Of a stretch of 64,000 nucleotides of DNA, positions 12,897-24,390 are shown in pieces (the first letter of the stretch is position 1; each line of letters begins with the position of its first letter). A program made the translations under genes and the position numbers. This DNA comes from Hofstenia miamia (lineage: Eukaryota; Xenacoelomorpha; Acoela), in NCBI GenBank assembly GCA_004352715.1, contig SCFE01000048.1:569114-633113 (forward strand), written 5' to 3'. Below the pieces are notes generated by a model. It did not search any database. It had not been told where the DNA came from and saw only the letters and a list, made by a program, of their open reading frames with translations.

Positions 12897-13016
12897 GGGG
12901 GGGGAAANNNNNNNNNNNNNNNNNNNNNNNNNNNNNNNNNNNNNNNNNNNNNNNNNNNNNNNNNNNNNNNNNNNNNNNNNNNNNNNNNNNNNNNNNNNNN
13001 NNNNNNNNNGGGGGGG
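12858..13016. repeat. (GT)n and poly-G tracts flanking a 102-base gap
   Basis: A (GT)n run passes into a poly-G run of about 24 bases, then N at 12908-13009, then another G run. The gap is bounded by homopolymer on both sides, so it is probably a sequencing failure. The open frames that cross it are meaningless. Confidence 0.8.
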
Positions 13017-13304
13017 ATGGAGGGGGTGTAAAGCAAAAAAGATCTCAGAATTCTTTAACATCGTTATCTACAGATGATGTCTCGCATTTTCGATTTATTG
13101 TTACCCTTAGAAATAATATTACAGTATTATTTTACATCATGGAGGTTCCAAAATTGCTTTTACTTGTAATTTATTGAATTTTCAGTATAATTTATAGTAT
13201 TGGCCAGAAGTTGAAGCTTGTCTTAACAACGTATCTAATTATGAGGGTTCCATTGATCAGGAAATTTAATATTTTCTCAAGGCTGTTGCTTAAAATTATC
13301 GTTT

Positions 13305-14950
13305 CTTGTAGATCAGCTGCAATTACTCCTTCAGAAAGATAATAGTCATCTGGGTTACACTCCAAAGACTATTATAACTACAATTAATTTGTACTTACGA
13401 AGTAGATGTGGTTATAGAAAATTACGAAATGTTCTGTTTTTGTCACACCCTGACACAATAAAGAAGTGCTTGCCTTCACATCATACTCTTGACTTTTTTG
13501 AAGAATGTTCTAGTTTTACAACAAGCGTTTTTCAGGCTCTAGAAGGTCTTCAAAAAATATTCTGATTATAATTTTGAAAGACAAACGGTAAATTCAGAGT
13601 TTTGAAGACCGAACAATAGCTGCACTTCTTTTAAACAATTATCGTCATGATTTTGCTGAGTTTTGTAGACTTATTAATAAGTTGTGGAAAATCATGAATG
13701 TGAAATCACCCGGTGAACACATTAATTTAAATGATGTTGTAAGAGCTCCATCCGACGTTAATTGGTTACAATATCTGTTTGATTTGGCTACAGATTTCTT
13801 TGAAGGCAACAATCCTACATAATATCACTGTTTGACAAAGCAAACATCGTCTGCATTTTATCAAAATATTTTTGGCGTCATTGATCTATGCAAGAATTCA
13901 TTATCATTAGGATTTAAGTAGATCTGCATGGGACATTTTCAAGAGGATTCTATTGAAGCGGCGTTTGGAACCATTTGTCAGGAACATGACGGCAACTATT
14001 TGATAGGTGTTGCAAACGTGCTATAATCATCCAGACTTTCTTACTTAAATGAAGATATAAATTCATCTTTACGTGCGATTACTAGTTCTAACACATGTTG
14101 TAATAAATCTCTGAGCAATGATTATTTAAAAACTATCGATAACATATTTCTTGAAAAGATTAACCTATCAATACCTGAATGAGATGACATTTTCTACATT
14201 TGTGGATATATTATATTCAAAGAAAATGCTGCATNNNNNNNNNNNNNNNNNNNNNTCTGAGCAATGATTATTTAAAAACTATCGATAACATATTTCTTGA
14301 AAAGATTAACCTATCAATACCTGAATGAGATGACATTTTCTACATTTGTGGATATATTATATTCAAAGAAAATGCTGCATTTTTGATAACACTGTGAAGC
14401 AGTCTACAGAGTTGATTTCTAGAGGGAAATTGTCTTTCCCTAATTATGAACTGTACAAATTTTCCTGTAATGCCTATAAAATTTTTTAGCAGTTATATTT
14501 CTTGCAGTAATTATTTGGCAAATTGTTTTTCAGTCAGTCATGTACGATTCTGGATTTTATGATTTTAACACTACTGAGAAGTTAAAAATATTTCACAGAC
14601 TTGCAAATGTGTTCTTAAAAGAGTATGCCAATAAAGAAACTGACTTATTAGGCTAAGATCTTTCAAAATTCCAATCAATGAAAATTTTGGTCGCAAGTGA
14701 AAATTACAATCTTTGTAATGTTTCGTTCTATCCTGATTAAACAAGTATATTGGACTTTTTATCATATTTGAATCAACTGTACAAATTTTTGTATAATTTG
14801 TGTTATTATTGCATAAATAGCAATCGGCCTCCTCATTATTTCTTACTGATCAAGTGTTCAGCGTCCAGGTGTTATATAACACCTTGGACAGGTAAAGAAA
14901 ATAGTTCAGATGTATGTAGTAAAGGTGTATGCGGTGATGACTTTCTATAA
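13305..14950 (+). pseudogene. P-element/THAP9-type transposase pseudogene
   Basis: Translated blocks in shifting frames match the order of a P-element-like transposase. They are: GYTPKTIITTINLYLRSRCG (13350 on) with the following GYRKLRN and HPDTIKKCLPS; then KLWKIMNVKSPGEHINLNDV and RAPSDVNWLQYLFDLATDFF near 13680-13800; QTSSAFYQNIFGVIDLCKN near 13845; GHFQEDSIEAAFGTICQEH near 13930; and FKENAAFFDNTVKQSTELIS after the gap, ending in a Gly/Pro-Asn region. The FSQDSIE.LF-like block is characteristic. Many stops and frame changes make it dead. It belongs with the THAP remnant at 11934. No terminal inverted repeats were found. Confidence 0.65.
14110..14380. repeat. 125-bp identical copies flanking a 21-base gap
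   Basis: 14110-14234 and 14256-14380 are identical as far as I can read, separated by N at 14235-14255. Perfect identity inside an otherwise decayed pseudogene indicates an unmerged contig overlap rather than a biological duplication. Confidence 0.8.
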
Positions 14951-16317
14951 GTTCACTAAAATATAACTATATTATCATTTATTACAGTCAGTGCATTTAA
15001 AATTTATATTATATATTGCTCTTTTCTAAATTGCATACTCTGGTTCATTAATTTCACTGCACCATACGTTGGCGTTACTAATTCGTAAAATAGCAAAGAA
15101 GACTACGATTATCCTTATCAAAAATAGTCAACATATACTAGAAACTCTTTTAAAGTAAATTTTATCTAAAATTTTAATTGTAATAATGAAGTTTCCCACG
15201 CATTGTTTAACGCATCACAATTGTAAAATGTTAATTTTCACCAATCGCAACAAAATCATACACAAAAGCACTTATAAAAACCCTAGTAAAATATGATGTG
15301 AAAATGTATGAATCTATCTACTCTGAAAGGATCATCCACTAATGATGCTCAGCGGTTTTAAAAAAATGAATTTGATTTCGGTGTCGGTTTTTAACTAGCT
15401 ATTATTGGTATTAGGGAAACGTTATTCAAGAGAAAAATACCTTTTTAACGTATATGACACTAAATTAAATGGATATTCAACTAAAGAAAAATTACGCTTA
15501 AATTTGACCAGCATATTAGGAGCGGAATAATGCCCGGTGGTATTTAATCAAATTGTTTCGAACTAGACCTTGTTTAAAACGAATTCAAATGAAAGTTTTA
15601 GATGTAAACTGTTATCTAGAATAAAGAGATCTGAAGTAGATATGAACATTATACAGTGAGTAATCACTGCAATTAATTTTAAAAAATTATTAGTAGTATG
15701 TCATTGGGAAAACGTAAAATGCGCAGCCAGTCATTAATCTCAAATCGACGTCAAACCACTTTTAATTTCTTTTAAGATAAATTTTTCTAAAATAGGCCGC
15801 AAGAAATTTACCTTCAAGAATCAATTGAAGTTGTTAATTTTTCATTTTGAAAGTTTTTGGAAAGTCTGCAACTGCTTCTGCTGAAAACCGAAAATCCAGG
15901 TTGCTATTATTTCTTCGTTTGTTTTCGGTTCTTTAATGATCCAATACACGAAACAATTGTTGATGGCTACAAAAAACATCACTACAACGAAAAAATGCAC
16001 TTAGAATCAGTCATTGGACAATTATAAAACACTTAACTGCAAGCGTATGACATCATCTAGTATAATAGCATAAATAAATTTATAATTATTATGCAATTGA
16101 GAAATTATATACTAAATTTAGTTATACAGTGCATTGTCATTAGCAAATAATCAATGTAGAAAATTAAATTTATGAGCACACTTATTGAAGTTCATATTTT
16201 AATAAAATATTAATGATAACGTTTGTATTGTTATTTTATAATATATACCACATAAAACATATTAAAATTTCCTACTAAAAAAATTCTGCGAAAATTTATT
16301 TTTAGTAGCACAACAAT
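14951..16317. other. Non-coding upstream region of the M1-like gene
   Basis: AT-rich with no gene seen. The last part (16290-16312) contains 'atttatttttag', which could be a splice acceptor for an upstream non-coding or signal-peptide exon of the M1-like gene. Confidence 0.4.
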
Positions 16318-18760
16318 ATGCTTTTCCCAACTGCAGTATTCAATGTGACGGCAATTGGCAGTTTGTTAACAATGACGATGTACAGAGACATCAATAGAAG
16401 ATTGAGGTATTCAAATTCAGGAGCAATGTTGCAAAGGAATCTTCCTCGAAATCTATATCCTACGACATATAATGTATACCTGGCAATAGACTTAGAGAAA
16501 AGAGAAATTTCTGGTGTTGTGAACATAGAGATAAAGTGTCAACGCAATACAAAGGAAATGATTTTACACTTTTCCCAACAAATATTAAGCGTGAAATTGC
16601 TTAATGAATCTAAAAAGTATGAAAATTTTGTATACACACTGAATGAACACAAACAAATTATCGCAATATATAATGAAAATGGATTTTGGTATAAAGAAAG
16701 ATATCATGTCGAAATTCGTTTTGAACAACAGGGCATCAAGAAGTTTAATAGCACTTCTGATTCAGGGGGCTTCTATACGTTTTCAGATAATGAATCACCA
16801 ATAGGAGAAAGTGCTATCACTCATTTTAAATATACAAATGCAAGAGAACTATTTCCCTGTTTTGATGACCTGTTTTTTCGTTCAATATTTAAATTTAAAA
16901 TTAGACACACAAACGAATTAGAAGCACTATCTTTTGCAAAAAGAAAATCCATTATTTCAGAGAACCAATTTTACAGCATAACAGAGTTTGAAGACTCTTT
17001 AAAATTGCCAACCTATTTTGTCAGTCTAGGTTTATTGCCTAATTTTTTTGATTCATTTTCTGCTGACAAATTAAAGGTATATATGTGGGGCAATCAGTCA
17101 CTATATGAAGATGTTAAGAATGTAACTAAGTATACAGTTCCGCTCTTGACTAGCTTATTTAATATGACATTGCCGATCAAAGACATAAAGTTTGTGAACT
17201 GCCCTTTGGCTTCAACTAGATTGGAAGATTTTGGAATGGTTACTCTAAGCAGCGAATTAAGTGCAAAATCATTTCACACTGCAGAAGTAATCATACATGA
17301 ACTTGTTCGTCATTGGTGGGGCAACATTGTTTCACCTCAGCGATGGATTGATTTATGGATATACGAAAGTTTCAATAGCCTTCTCGCAAAGACTATTCTT
17401 CAACAGTATATCCAGGACAATAATTTACTATTATCAAACAGGTGGATAAATATTCAAAACTATAATGATATTTCCCATGGTATTCGTTCATCCTCATTAA
17501 TATATAATTACATAAAAAGAATGTCTGCTGCACCCTACGATGATGAAATTGTATATTACAAAGGGAGCCGAATTGCCTCATATTTCCAATATTTACTTGG
17601 GGACAAATTTTTCCCTTGCTGGGCACAATTGATCAAGAAGATCGCTTTTAAAGCTTCTGATTATTGTAGAATTATAATTAGATTACGTGAATTGCTCATC
17701 TGATACTGGAAATCGAAAGCAAATACTAACCTCAATGCAAGATTGGATTGATGCTGTTGGATTACCAGCATTGTTGGTTCGGAAAATCAATAATGAAACA
17801 ATAGAAGTTCTTCAAAAACTCCCTGTAAATAATCGTGAAAAATTGGTCACTAAGATTTCGGTTAGTCGTCATGATGCAACCCATTCTAAAGACTTCTGGC
17901 TGAATAAGCAACGACAAAAGATTACCTACAATGTAAGTGAGACATATGTTGTTGATTATCATAAAAAACTATTTGCTCTTGTGTGGTATGAAGATGACCA
18001 ACATTGGCTTCGATTGATTGATAGGCTAAGCCAAGCTGCTAGTAAATTTAGTAGTCAATATGCCTACATTGGTTTACTTTATGATTTAAACTTCGCAATC
18101 GGAGCAGGACATGCGCCAGTTTCAGCAATCTTTCGTGTAATTGAAAATATGAAATTTACTAACAACAGTTTTACTCCATTTATATTTGCTTATGAAACAT
18201 TGCTTCACCGTATATCAACATTCTTGTATTCAGACAACCATATAGAGTTAGCAGATAAAACATTAATTTATCTACAAAATCACTCAAAATTACAAAACTG
18301 TAGTGAAAGTCTTACCAAATTGGACGGTGGAGAATTAATCTGCAATTTATTGAACAAGTTTTGCACTCCTACATATTTTTATTTTTGTAGCAAAACCGAT
18401 ATTTCAACATTTGGTGATAAGAAATTTTCAACATTTGTTAAGGAAAACAATTTTTCGGATGAACCTTCATTATATGTAAAGTATCCCAAACAATTATTCT
18501 CAATGAGTGCATTTTTCTCACTCGATGTCCGTAACAAAATTACTGACAAGTGTTTGGAATATCCCACCTGCCGGTATCGGTTTATTCATGAATTTTCAAA
18601 TTATACCCATCTATTAGTGACATCAAAGTCTCGTGCAAATAATAACCTTCTGAGATACTTTGAACTAAAGTCCTTGGCAACCAACAAAGAAGCGAATGCT
18701 ATCAATTTAAGATTCATTGAAAAGGGTTTTGCTGACTTAAAAATATATTTTGATTTGTAA
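16318..18760 (+). CDS. M1-family aminopeptidase-like protein, zinc site altered, one frameshift
   Basis: A single-exon frame of about 814 codons in two overlapping pieces (16318-17703 and 17687-18760). The N-domain starts RNLPRNLYPTTYNVYLAIDL, the classic start of aminopeptidase N-like proteins. The exopeptidase motif GAMEN is replaced by TRLEDFG, with the Glu kept. The zinc motif HEXXH-X18-E reads H327-E-L-V-R331 ... E350, so the second zinc His is Arg; the adjacent Gln is His332. The IVYYKG block carrying the catalytic Tyr region is present. The second piece is an ERAP1-C-like helical domain. The two pieces join if one base is removed near 17660-17675: the 2443-base span is one base over a multiple of three. 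A single clean frameshift in an otherwise open gene suggests a sequencing error or a very young pseudogene. No signal peptide is clear, and an upstream exon may supply one. Family membership is secure. Loss of peptidase activity is inference. Confidence 0.85.
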
Positions 18761-19099
18761 ATAATTGAGATATTAAATAGAAGTTACAAAGCAAATTTCT
18801 TGTGATATTACTTTATAATTGATTGCCAACACCACCTCAAATCCAATCCAGATATTCGCACATTTAATCGAGCTGCTGTTTCATAAATGTTTGCTATATT
18901 AATATGCGTAAATGAAAAGGGTAAGAATTCTTCATTGTGTTAAATCAAATATTCATGTACATAATGTGTAAGAAATATGTTTGAATAATTTTATCTGAAT
19001 GAAATCTAATTCAATCTGAGAGTATAAAGGGCCATTATTAGGTGCTGGTAAAAATTAAAATATATTGACTTCACACCAAAATACAAATACTAGATAAAA
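18761..19099. other. 3' flank of the M1-like gene
   Basis: Presumed 3' UTR and spacer. No clear AATAAA directly follows the stop. Confidence 0.35.
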
Positions 19100-19268
19100 T
19101 GTTTACAAAAAGTTCCACGAATATATAATTTTCATTTTCCATTGCTTTAAAACTATGGTCTGGTTATGTAATGACGATCAATGATGCCGCAACCATTATG
19201 CTGTATATTTCAATGGTTCTCAGCCTCCTACAGAGGTCCATGCATCTTAATAACCACAAGTGTAGATA
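19100..19268 (+). repeat. Dispersed repeat, copy B, interrupted by Tc1
   Basis: Homologous to 950-1110: 'ttccattgctttaaaa', 'gtctggttat' and 'gtccatgcatcttaataacc' recur in the same order. The match stops where the Tc1 terminal repeat begins at 19269, which shows that Tc1 landed in a pre-existing repeat. Confidence 0.55.
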
Positions 19269-20419
19269 CAGTACTGGCCAAAAGTTTGGGAACAGTAACC
19301 TGTCTATAGCGTGTTTTGTGCTATTTCCTGGAAACTTTGTAAAATTCCTGGAATTCCCAATTTTTTCTTAGAATTTACAACAGATTCAGTTAGCCAATCA
19401 AATTGACACAACTTTTGATTTACACACAATACATTTTCACTGAAAAAGCTCTATCATTTTTGAAATATGGTCCGTCATAGTGAAATTTCACCAAGAAAGC
19501 GTGCTCAAATTCATATCTTGTACGAGGTGGGGTACAATTATCATGCTATAGCTGTTAGAATGGGCGTGTCAGTATCTTTGATATCTAGAAGTGTTACTCG
19601 CTATCAGCAACTGCAAAATTATTCATTTCGCAAGCGGTCTGGAAGACCTAAAGTGACAACCATCAGACTGACCGTCTCATTCAATCATTCTCTTCATCTT
19701 CTGAAGTCAAAGCAAATCTAGGTGCGATAGTGCAGAATGTATCAACACGCACCACTAGGCGTCGATTGAATACTACCTTTGACCTTCCATCATGCAAAGC
19801 GGTAGCCAAACCCCGATTATCTTCAAAGAACATTCGAGACCGGTTGCGTTTCTGCAGGCAATACCCGGAGATGTGGCATCAAGAAATGTTTAGTGACGAA
19901 TCCAAGATTTACCAGTTTACATCACACCGGCCACACGTTCGACGACCAAGAAACCAAAGATTCAAAACACATTACACCCAACAAACTATCTGCTTGGCAC
20001 CTTCTATGATGATTCGGGGTGCTATAACTGCGAATGAGCGTGCTGGTCTTCATTTTGTTCCTCACAAAGAGGCAGTTACAGCCAAGGCCTACCTCAAAAT
20101 AATTAAGGAGAAAGTTCCCATGTTTATGCAGTTTCGAGGAAAATCTGTACTAAAAGAAGATGGTGCTCCTTGCCACAGCGCCAAAGTTGTGAAACAGTGG
20201 ATTGCATCACAAGAATTTCGGCTGCTTGAGAACTGGCCGGGGAAACTCCCCAGACCTCAACGTCATAGAAAATTGCTGGCATCACATTAAAAACTGTCTG
20301 AGGAAGCCCAATGCACATCATTCAACGATCTGAAGGAGCAAATTAAATGATTATTGCAGAAAGCTGGCCGAGTCAATGTCAAATGGCAATGCGGACATAC
20401 AAAACATTAGTGAGTTTTT
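19269..20419 (+). mobile_element. Tc1-type transposon, right end missing
   Basis: The left terminal repeat starts 'cagtactggccaaaagtttg' at 19269, next to a TA dinucleotide (19267-19268), as in Tc1 elements. The transposase follows from 19467. I found no right terminal repeat (expected reverse complement of the left) up to 20600, so the element is truncated or its right end has decayed. Confidence 0.85.
19467..20410 (+). pseudogene. Tc1 transposase pseudogene
   Basis: The N-terminal paired-type helix-turn-helix DNA-binding region runs from MVRHSEISPRKRAQ through MGVSVSLISRSV to the GRP linker (KRSGRPKVT). A frame change near 19665 leads into the second frame (DRLIQSFSS..SEVKANLG). The first catalytic Asp is in MFSDESKI, the second in LKEDGAPCHSAKV. 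The third acidic residue lies in NSPDLNVIENCW, which is read only if one G is dropped from the 'ccgggg' near 20240; by my count 35 residues separate the second Asp and the Glu. A stop follows 'HHST' and another a few codons on. Three disruptions make it a dead copy. Confidence 0.85.
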
Positions 20420-20951
20420 CTGAATGAACTATTTACTTCTACACGTTGTTATCATATTGTTTCTACATTGTGTTATTATATTGTTTCTACATTGCGTTTT
20501 TCAGTGTAAAATTTCTAAAATATTGTCTGACGAAATAATGATCCTTCCGCATTACTAAGTGCTGCAAGGAATTTATTATAATATTTGTGTTCTTTCTGGC
20601 TGTCTGAAGGTCATGCAATTTAAATATATGAGCAAAATCTTGCTCTTAGGTAATTCACTATCCTATAAATATTTTTTTATTTTATGGTCAATTTGATTGA
20701 AATTTAAACAAAAGAAATTTCCACCGTTTAGAACAACTTCTTCGAAATATTAAAATCCGTGCACACAATATTTTAGGCCTGGTGAACACTAGAAAACATG
20801 AAAATTTGATATCCTTAAATACCTGAAGTCGTCAGAATTGACCACTTTTAGAAAAACTGTGCAAAATGAAATTAAAGTATCAGAAAACAAAATAATTTTT
20901 TTTATTTAATTTCTAATTACATACGGTCATTGTTAATGCAAACTTTCATTT

Positions 20952-21020
<69 letters not shown>

Positions 21021-22559
21021 GTTGTTATGTTATCTAATAGTTTAAAACAAAATTTAAGTTTTAAAGAAAATTGAAATTACGGTGCCCTTTGGAAATGCAG
21101 GAGCTGCAAAGACACATGAAGTATCCGTTGCAGCTTGGTGATTCAGCATACTTGGTTTGCAAGTAAGTAAAAAATACATCCTTGATGTCGTTTTTCAGAT
21201 TTTCGATCCATCAATGACATTACTATTAAATTGTCGATATAAATATTACTGCGAACAGACAAGTAAGCACTTAGATTTAGGTATATAATATGGATAAATT
21301 TAAAGAATGAAAAACTAATAACCGAATTATGCTAACAACCAGAATAATTGACTGCTAGTGAGCTTGACCATCATCACAGATAATAATACCCAATAAATAA
21401 TTTTTTATTGCATGAAAAAATTCCAGGGAAGGGCTCAAGAACTTTTAGGAGGCGCTGAGCCTCCCTGTCTCACTTGGATACGACCTTGGTCATAATTACC
21501 TAGAGCGGTTTTCTGCATATTCTAGGCGCACTAAAGTGAATATATTATTATTGACTTTATTGATATGAGATCCATGAGAATAAATTTGAAGAGAATCACA
21601 AAGCTTCCATTTGGAATATTTGGGGTTTACATTAGGCTGACGCTCGATCGTTTGTAGAGTACATCGATTTTCAAATAAACTGTTAGGCATGTTGATAACG
21701 AGGCCTGTCTTACTCATCAAAATTTGAACCACATTCTTGAAATAAATAGTATCTTATTCTTAAAATCTTATATAGAAATCTAGTAATAGGGTAAAAATCG
21801 GCTATAGTTGAAAACCTTGATTTCACAAATTTTATACATTATTCTAACCAAAGTATTTTCATATCAAAAAATATTCAACATCGAAAAAACTGCTTGTATC
21901 TTAAAATTCTTGATTTTAGTATTTGAGATGATTTTTGAAATTCTAAATTTAAATAAAAGATAACATCTTTATTAGAGTGTAGTTCATTATAGAATTTCAT
22001 AGTGAACAGCTTATATGAAAATAATATGAATCAGACATTTCAATGGATGTTAGGACATGAACTTCTACATATTAACGTAGTGTCACACATATGGAGAAAT
22101 TGATAACATCTAACGGATCAATTTATCTCTAATTTGAAAATTTATATTCCAGCGAAATTAAAATTTACAATTTATGCAAACAGAAAATGCTTTGTAGGAA
22201 TTAATTATAGCATTCTCTTATCTAATGCTAGCAAAGCTGCTAATAAATATTTATCGTTTTGCAAAATGTATCAATAGCAACCTATAAAAGCTTTTATGAG
22301 CATTTTCCAAACTGTGGATATAGTTATTTCGACATTTACGTCTAAACAAACAAAACCTTTAATCCTATTTAAAGTAAACTTGTCGAATGCATATAGAACA
22401 ATTTTTTAAACTGTGAACTATCTTGCTTTATTTGAGTTTGCGTGAAAATTACATTTAAGAATGAGGCTATTCATAAAAATAAATAATTTGTCTAGCGGAA
22501 TATTTAAATCAATCATTTTATGCACATTCAACCTGCAGATTACAAACATTCACTAGTAG
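20420..22559. other. Non-coding stretch with (TAA)n microsatellite
   Basis: No gene is seen. A long (TAA)n tract occupies about 20953-21018. It is the type of target next to which the R4/Dong-like LINE copies of this window are found, but this one is empty. Confidence 0.5.
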
Positions 22560-23065
22560 AAACAGATGGAAGTCAGTTGGCACTTACTAGCGGACCGGGC
22601 CCGCACTGATCATGAACGAGATCTGGTTACTCTTAATTTCATTACCTCGGTCAAAATCGGAGATGTGTCTCTGGCGGGGGTGTTCACGGGTGACTTGTAC
22701 TTGCCTCGTGACCCTCAATGACCCACAGCAACTTGACTCCGTGACCTGCATGAACCGCGGACACCCCTGGCAGTCATGATTGATTTTTAGAGCTTGGTGT
22801 CAATAAAAAAATCTAAATTAGGTTAGTTTCACCTTTTAATTTAACCTAATTTTTGAACTGATTATTTTAATGAGCCACCATTTAGAATATGATTTTTCGG
22901 TAAACATCAATTAATTTTTAGCTTTGTGTTAAATTTTCGTGGGTCATGCGGAAAAACAGACTCACCCGCGACCTGCGGGATCTGCCAAAATTAGTGACGC
23001 ATTTCACCCGTGATCTGTATGACCTGTGGAGAACACTGATCTCTGGTCATACCGGTCTAGGAGTT
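22560..23065. other. GC-richer block of unknown nature
   Basis: This segment is distinctly richer in G+C than its surroundings. It contains repeated 'gtgacctg'-like and 'cacccg' words in its two halves. At its centre is a short palindrome ('aaattaggtta' ... 'taacctaattt', about 22814-22852). It may be an unclassified non-autonomous transposon. No coding signal is seen. Confidence 0.35.
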
Positions 23066-23489
23066 TCTCAAATCTCAAGCTGCGATAGCACGTGGCAATT
23101 ACCATATTTATACTTACTAAAATATGGTTGTAAATACACTGTAATTTAAAAAACCTTCACTTATGTACATTGTACGATTGTGCGAAAAAGTTCACTAACT
23201 TTGTCAAGTAGTCTTTTTTGAATCAATACAATTGCATAACGTAATAGTGCAATTGAACATTTAATGTCGATTCATTGATATAAATTCTCTAAATAAGAGC
23301 CTAAGGATCTGAGTATCTATACAATAATATAAAACCATATGTAATTGTAAAACTGTTAGAAACCATTTCCATTTCCGCTGTGCCTTTAAATGCACAAACC
23401 AATAAGATCCCATAACTCATTCATCATTAGATTATATTTTCAGAGTAAATGTAACGTTTAATAAACTATGGGTGGTGGCAGGTTTCCAA

Positions 23490-23680
23490 ATTTAATTTTG
23501 ACTGGATAAATCAAAATATTTTTCGTAAAAAAATTGAAAAATTTAAAATCTAGGATCGTGAAATGCATTTTTTAGGGTCTATTTTCTCAATATTTTCAAA
23601 AATTTTCACGGGGCTTCGCCCCGCATTGGGTAATAATGACGATGTCCCCTCGTCAGAAAATCCTGGCTACGCCCCTGGGT
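23490..23680. repeat. Repeat fragment ending 'ggctacgcccctg', MITE-like
   Basis: The right end, reverse-complemented, begins 'caggggcgtagccaggatt', the hallmark end of a widespread class of hAT-like non-autonomous elements. The inside contains 'tcaatattttcaaaaatttt', also found in the copy at 26285-26492. The left terminal repeat is not evident. Confidence 0.5.
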
Positions 23681-23709
23681 GGTGGTATTATTACCTTGAT
23701 GCTGTAAAC

Positions 23710-24390
23710 TGAAAGAGCAGTGCGCCTAAACCGTCCCAGAGAGTACCTCCTCTTGGTGGCTCCTGGGAAGCCAACCAGCCATTATGAAAAGCGAAAGTTG
23801 ACCCAGAAGGGTGGCGCTGAGCTNNNNNNNNNNNNNNNNNNNNNNNNNNNNNNNNNNNNNNNNNNNNNNNNNNNNNNNNNNNNNNNNNNNNNNNNNNNNN
23901 NNNNNNNNAAAGTTGACCCAGAAGGGTGGCGCTGAGCTAGCAATCGACGGGCGCGTCGCTGTGCAGATGCCCGTACCTACAGTGGCCGTTAAAACCAGGG
24001 TAATAGAAGGTGTTACCATGTGTACCTTGTGCATTTGGGAGCGGTAACTGTCGAGAAGCCTGTCTGTTTAGTATTTGTGGCGGACAGATGGTAACACAGT
24101 GGAAACACTGTTTGCAAGACTACTACTGTTGCTAGTTTCATGAGTGCGTCTCATGGGACAGTCATATAGGGATAATTATTTTGTTTCTAGCATATGAGAT
24201 AGGCCTAGGCCAGCGTTTGCTGTGCCCCTTATTGAGGCAGCTTTGCCGTGCCAGTTATTTTAGCAGCAAGTAGGCGCTCTCTGAGTTATCACAGTTAGTA
24301 GCCTTGGTTGGCCAAAGCGGGAGAGGCGTAACACTCTCAACTGAAGCTTGGCCTTCGCTTCACTCTGCTGATCACACTCAACACGTCATA
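23710..24390. other. GC-rich insert with an 85-base gap
   Basis: This block is GC-rich relative to its flanks and has the look of an inserted element, but I cannot assign it. A 30-base word starting 'aaagttgacccagaaggg' occurs on both sides (23794-23823 and 23909-23938) of the gap at 23824-23908, so the gap is either a tandem repeat or an assembly overlap. If the duplicate is ignored, a frame reads KPTSHYEKRKLTQKGGAEL and on to a stop at about 24045, without a known domain. Confidence 0.4.

Noticed and set aside
12843-13177. Open frames across the poly-G/gap region
   Set aside because: They translate (GT)n, poly-G and N; no coding meaning.
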